Positions 4,532 through 6,134 of a stretch of DNA of 6,134 nt are shown here, piece by piece. Under the pieces are notes generated by a model. That model did no database searches. It worked only from the letters and a program-made list of their open reading frames with translations, and was not told the origin of the DNA. The stretch spans positions 1-6,134 of the forward strand of contig CANBAX010000050.1 of NCBI GenBank assembly GCA_947366645.1, written 5' to 3'. Made by a program: the position numbers and the translations under genes. This DNA is from an uncultured Clostridia bacterium (lineage in GTDB: Bacteria > Bacillota > Clostridia > Christensenellales > UBA1242). Position 1 is the first letter of the stretch; each line of letters starts with the position of its first letter.

Positions 4532-5275
4532 ATGAAAAAAGGGTTATGGCGTGATGAAGAGGTGAAAAGTCTATTTCAATATGTGGAAGAGGTTAAAAGA
4601 AGTAACGAGCCTCTTAAAAATGCTTTTATGCTGCACGCAAAAAAGTTTGGTAGAAAGCCAAATAGCGTAAGGAATTATTATTATCATGAAGTAGACAATT
4701 TAACAGATGATTTAGTGAGAGCTAAAAAGTTGAAGATAGATATGAAAAATCATGAAAAGAATGAAATTAACTACTTTTCTGAAAATGAAGAACTTGAGCT
4801 TATGAAGAAAATTGAAAATCTTGTGAAAGAGGGTAATTCTGTACGCAAAGCTTGCCTAACTCTTTCAGGCGGCGATGTAGACAAGATGCTTCGTTATCAA
4901 AATAAATATAGAAACTATTTAACTAAAAAGAAGGACAATGATAAAAGCAATATCATTAAATTCACAAAGAAAAAAACAGAAATACTAACTGAAAGCGATA
5001 TCAATAGTTTATTCATGGGGCTTGTAAGGCTTGTTAAAAGAACTGCGGTGGAAGAACTTGCCGGCAAGATGAAAGAGGAGAGAGAGTCTTCAAATTATCT
5101 TCTTAGAAAGGCTTTAGTTGACTTAAATAAAAAAGATAAAGAAATTAAGCAGCTTAAAGCGGATTTTATTAATCTAAAAATGGAAAACTCCAAACTTATG
5201 CAAAACATGATTAAATTAAAATGTGATAAGGCAAGCAAACTTACAAAGGCGTTTAATGGCGAAACAATGACTTAA
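4532..5275 (+). CDS. Myb/SANT-like DNA-binding regulator, RsfA-like
   Basis: A 247-residue, strongly basic protein. Residues 3-53 form a Myb/SANT-like helical unit (LWRDEEVKSLFQYVEEV...GRKPNSVRNYYYHEV) with the spaced-aromatic pattern and the 'large-family, different start partner' look of RsfA-type prespore regulators in Bacillota. A second helical unit at 81-130 (YFSENEELELMKKIENLV ... MLRYQNKYRNYL) has the same acidic first helix and basic third helix, so the protein may bind DNA with two units. Residues 170-232 are charged and Leu-rich (LVDLNKKDKEIKQLKADFIN), a likely coiled coil for oligomerisation. The start is fixed by AGGAG at 4521-4525. The addB-like gene begins 49 bp downstream with no clear hairpin in between, so read-through is possible. 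DNA binding is well supported; target and sporulation link are not. Confidence 0.75.
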   Translation: MKKGLWRDEEVKSLFQYVEEVKRSNEPLKNAFMLHAKKFGRKPNSVRNYYYHEVDNLTDDLVRAKKLKIDMKNHEKNEINYFSENEELELMKKIENLVKEGNSVRKACLTLSGGDVDKMLRYQNKYRNYLTKKKDNDKSNIIKFTKKKTEILTESDINSLFMGLVRLVKRTAVEELAGKMKEERESSNYLLRKALVDLNKKDKEIKQLKADFINLKMENSKLMQNMIKLKCDKASKLTKAFNGETMT

Positions 5276-5324
5276 AAAGCAAATTTTTCTTTTCTTTTGA
5301 CTACGAGTATGATAATATATATCT

Positions 5325-6134
5325 ATGAAACTTAAGGTTTGGGAAGGGGCAACTTTAAATGAAGCCACCTTAAATCTCGTCAAAAGCATAGATAACTCTG
5401 ACATGGATATTGAACATATCATAATAGTGCCAGATAGATTTTCCTTGCTTATGGAAAAGCTTGTTTTAGAAATTCTTCCACATAAAGCAATGTTTAATAT
5501 TTCAGTAGTGGGGCTTACCTCACTTGTACATAAGCTTTTTAAAGAATCAAAAATAAAAAACTATCAAGTCGTTTCAACTGCTGACGCTTTGTTACTTATG
5601 GCAAATTCCATAGAAAATGTATCTACAAGCATGTTTAAAAAGAAAAATATTAATTTCTGCTATGAAATGTATAAAATTGTATCCCAACTTAAAAGTAGTG
5701 GAGTTACGCCTAAAGATTTGCTTGGGTATAGCGGTATAAATCAAAGAAAATATAATGATATAGGTCTTATTTTTGAAGAATATGAAAAACAGCTTGCGGG
5801 CAGGCTTGATGCAAATGGATTACTAGATTATTTTAATGAAGTAATGAAGGATTCTTCATTGTTAGAAAATAAAATATTTTACTTTGCGCAGTTTGATAGC
5901 TTTACTCATGAAACTTATGAAGTTATTAAATTGATAACTTCTCTCTCAAAAGAAGTAAACATCTCGCTTGCGCGAGCGCTTTCCCAAGGCAATGCTTATA
6001 TTTATGAAAATGATATTTTAGACAAACTGAAAGCGTTATCAAGTCAACTTGGCACTGTAATTGAAGTTGTATCTCCATTATCAAGTAAGAAAAATTCTAA
6101 TGGAATTATAAGTAAGTTATATTCTATAGGTGAG
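5325..6134 (+). CDS. addB: AddB/RexB-like helicase-exonuclease subunit, N-terminal part
   Basis: The reading frame is open from ATG 5325 to the window end (270 codons, no stop), a small part of a protein usually over 1,000 residues long. AddAB/RexAB processes double-strand DNA ends for recombination and degrades foreign DNA in Bacillota. Family-like blocks are HIIIVPDRFSLLMEKLVLE (31-49), ISVVGLTSLVHKLF (59-72), FCYEMYKIVSQLKSSGVTPKDLL (111-133), the D-x-x-x-I-F-E-E-Y-E stretch (145-154) and FDSFTHETYEVIKLI (190-204), which matches the 'F-dgFT-qe' signature of this subunit. The N terminus reads VWEGATLNEATLNLV where AddB usually has a GxxGxGKT Walker A, so ATP binding at this site is probably lost, as in RexB-type subunits. 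No Shine-Dalgarno is seen before the ATG. The nuclease domain and iron-sulphur cysteines would lie beyond the window. addA would be expected downstream. Confidence 0.82.
   Translation, partial: MKLKVWEGATLNEATLNLVKSIDNSDMDIEHIIIVPDRFSLLMEKLVLEILPHKAMFNISVVGLTSLVHKLFKESKIKNYQVVSTADALLLMANSIENVSTSMFKKKNINFCYEMYKIVSQLKSSGVTPKDLLGYSGINQRKYNDIGLIFEEYEKQLAGRLDANGLLDYFNEVMKDSSLLENKIFYFAQFDSFTHETYEVIKLITSLSKEVNISLARALSQGNAYIYENDILDKLKALSSQLGTVIEVVSPLSSKKNSNGIISKLYSIGE

Noticed and set aside
5216..5422. Minus-strand 68-codon open frame
   Set aside because: It is antisense to the Myb-like gene end and the AddB-like start, and has no ribosome site or recognisable domain.

Overview
The window is AT-rich DNA (roughly one-third G+C by eye) with strong purine-rich Shine-Dalgarno sites, sigma-A-type -35/-10 boxes (TTGACA/TATAAT), short intergenic gaps and compact intrinsic terminators. 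Together with the start of an AddB/RexB-type nuclease gene and an RsfA/Myb-like regulator, this points to a low-G+C member of the Bacillota, probably Clostridia-like. The taxonomic call is inference; no rRNA or other marker gene is present.

Layout. Positions 1-187 are non-coding and hold stacked inverted repeats plus what looks like a dispersed intergenic repeat that ends on the stop codon of the first gene. Positions 188-752 hold two small divergent helix-turn-helix genes. They share a 118-bp control region with three evenly spaced copies of a palindromic operator (consensus TGACT-NN-AGTCA), arranged like a miniature phage-type repressor switch. Positions 787-3582 hold four rightward genes, each with its own promoter and its own hairpin terminator: a small single-pass membrane protein, a complete UDP-hexose 4-epimerase (GalE), an unrecognised 142-residue acidic-tailed protein, and a left-handed beta-helix protein made of hexapeptide repeats. 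A leftward gene of unknown function (3583-4446) converges on the last terminator. A Myb-like regulator (4532-5275) and the first 270 codons of an addB/rexB-like gene (5325 to the window end) follow on the + strand.

The most notable signal is a pair of near-identical promoters at 787-814 and 2871-2897. In both, the -35/-10 spacer is mostly an uninterrupted run of nine cytosines followed by GCG. They drive two unrelated genes: the membrane protein and the beta-helix protein. A homopolymer in a promoter spacer is the standard architecture of a slipped-strand phase-variable switch, and the two copies differ by one base in spacer length (16 versus 15). The similarity reaches back through the preceding terminator, with the same distance from hairpin to -35 box, so the whole terminator-promoter unit may be a duplicated or spreading module. 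Other points of interest are the uniform terminator family, Cys299 in GalE at the position that controls N-acetylated sugar acceptance, the absence of a Walker A motif at the AddB-like N terminus, and two genes that lack a Shine-Dalgarno site where all the others have one.
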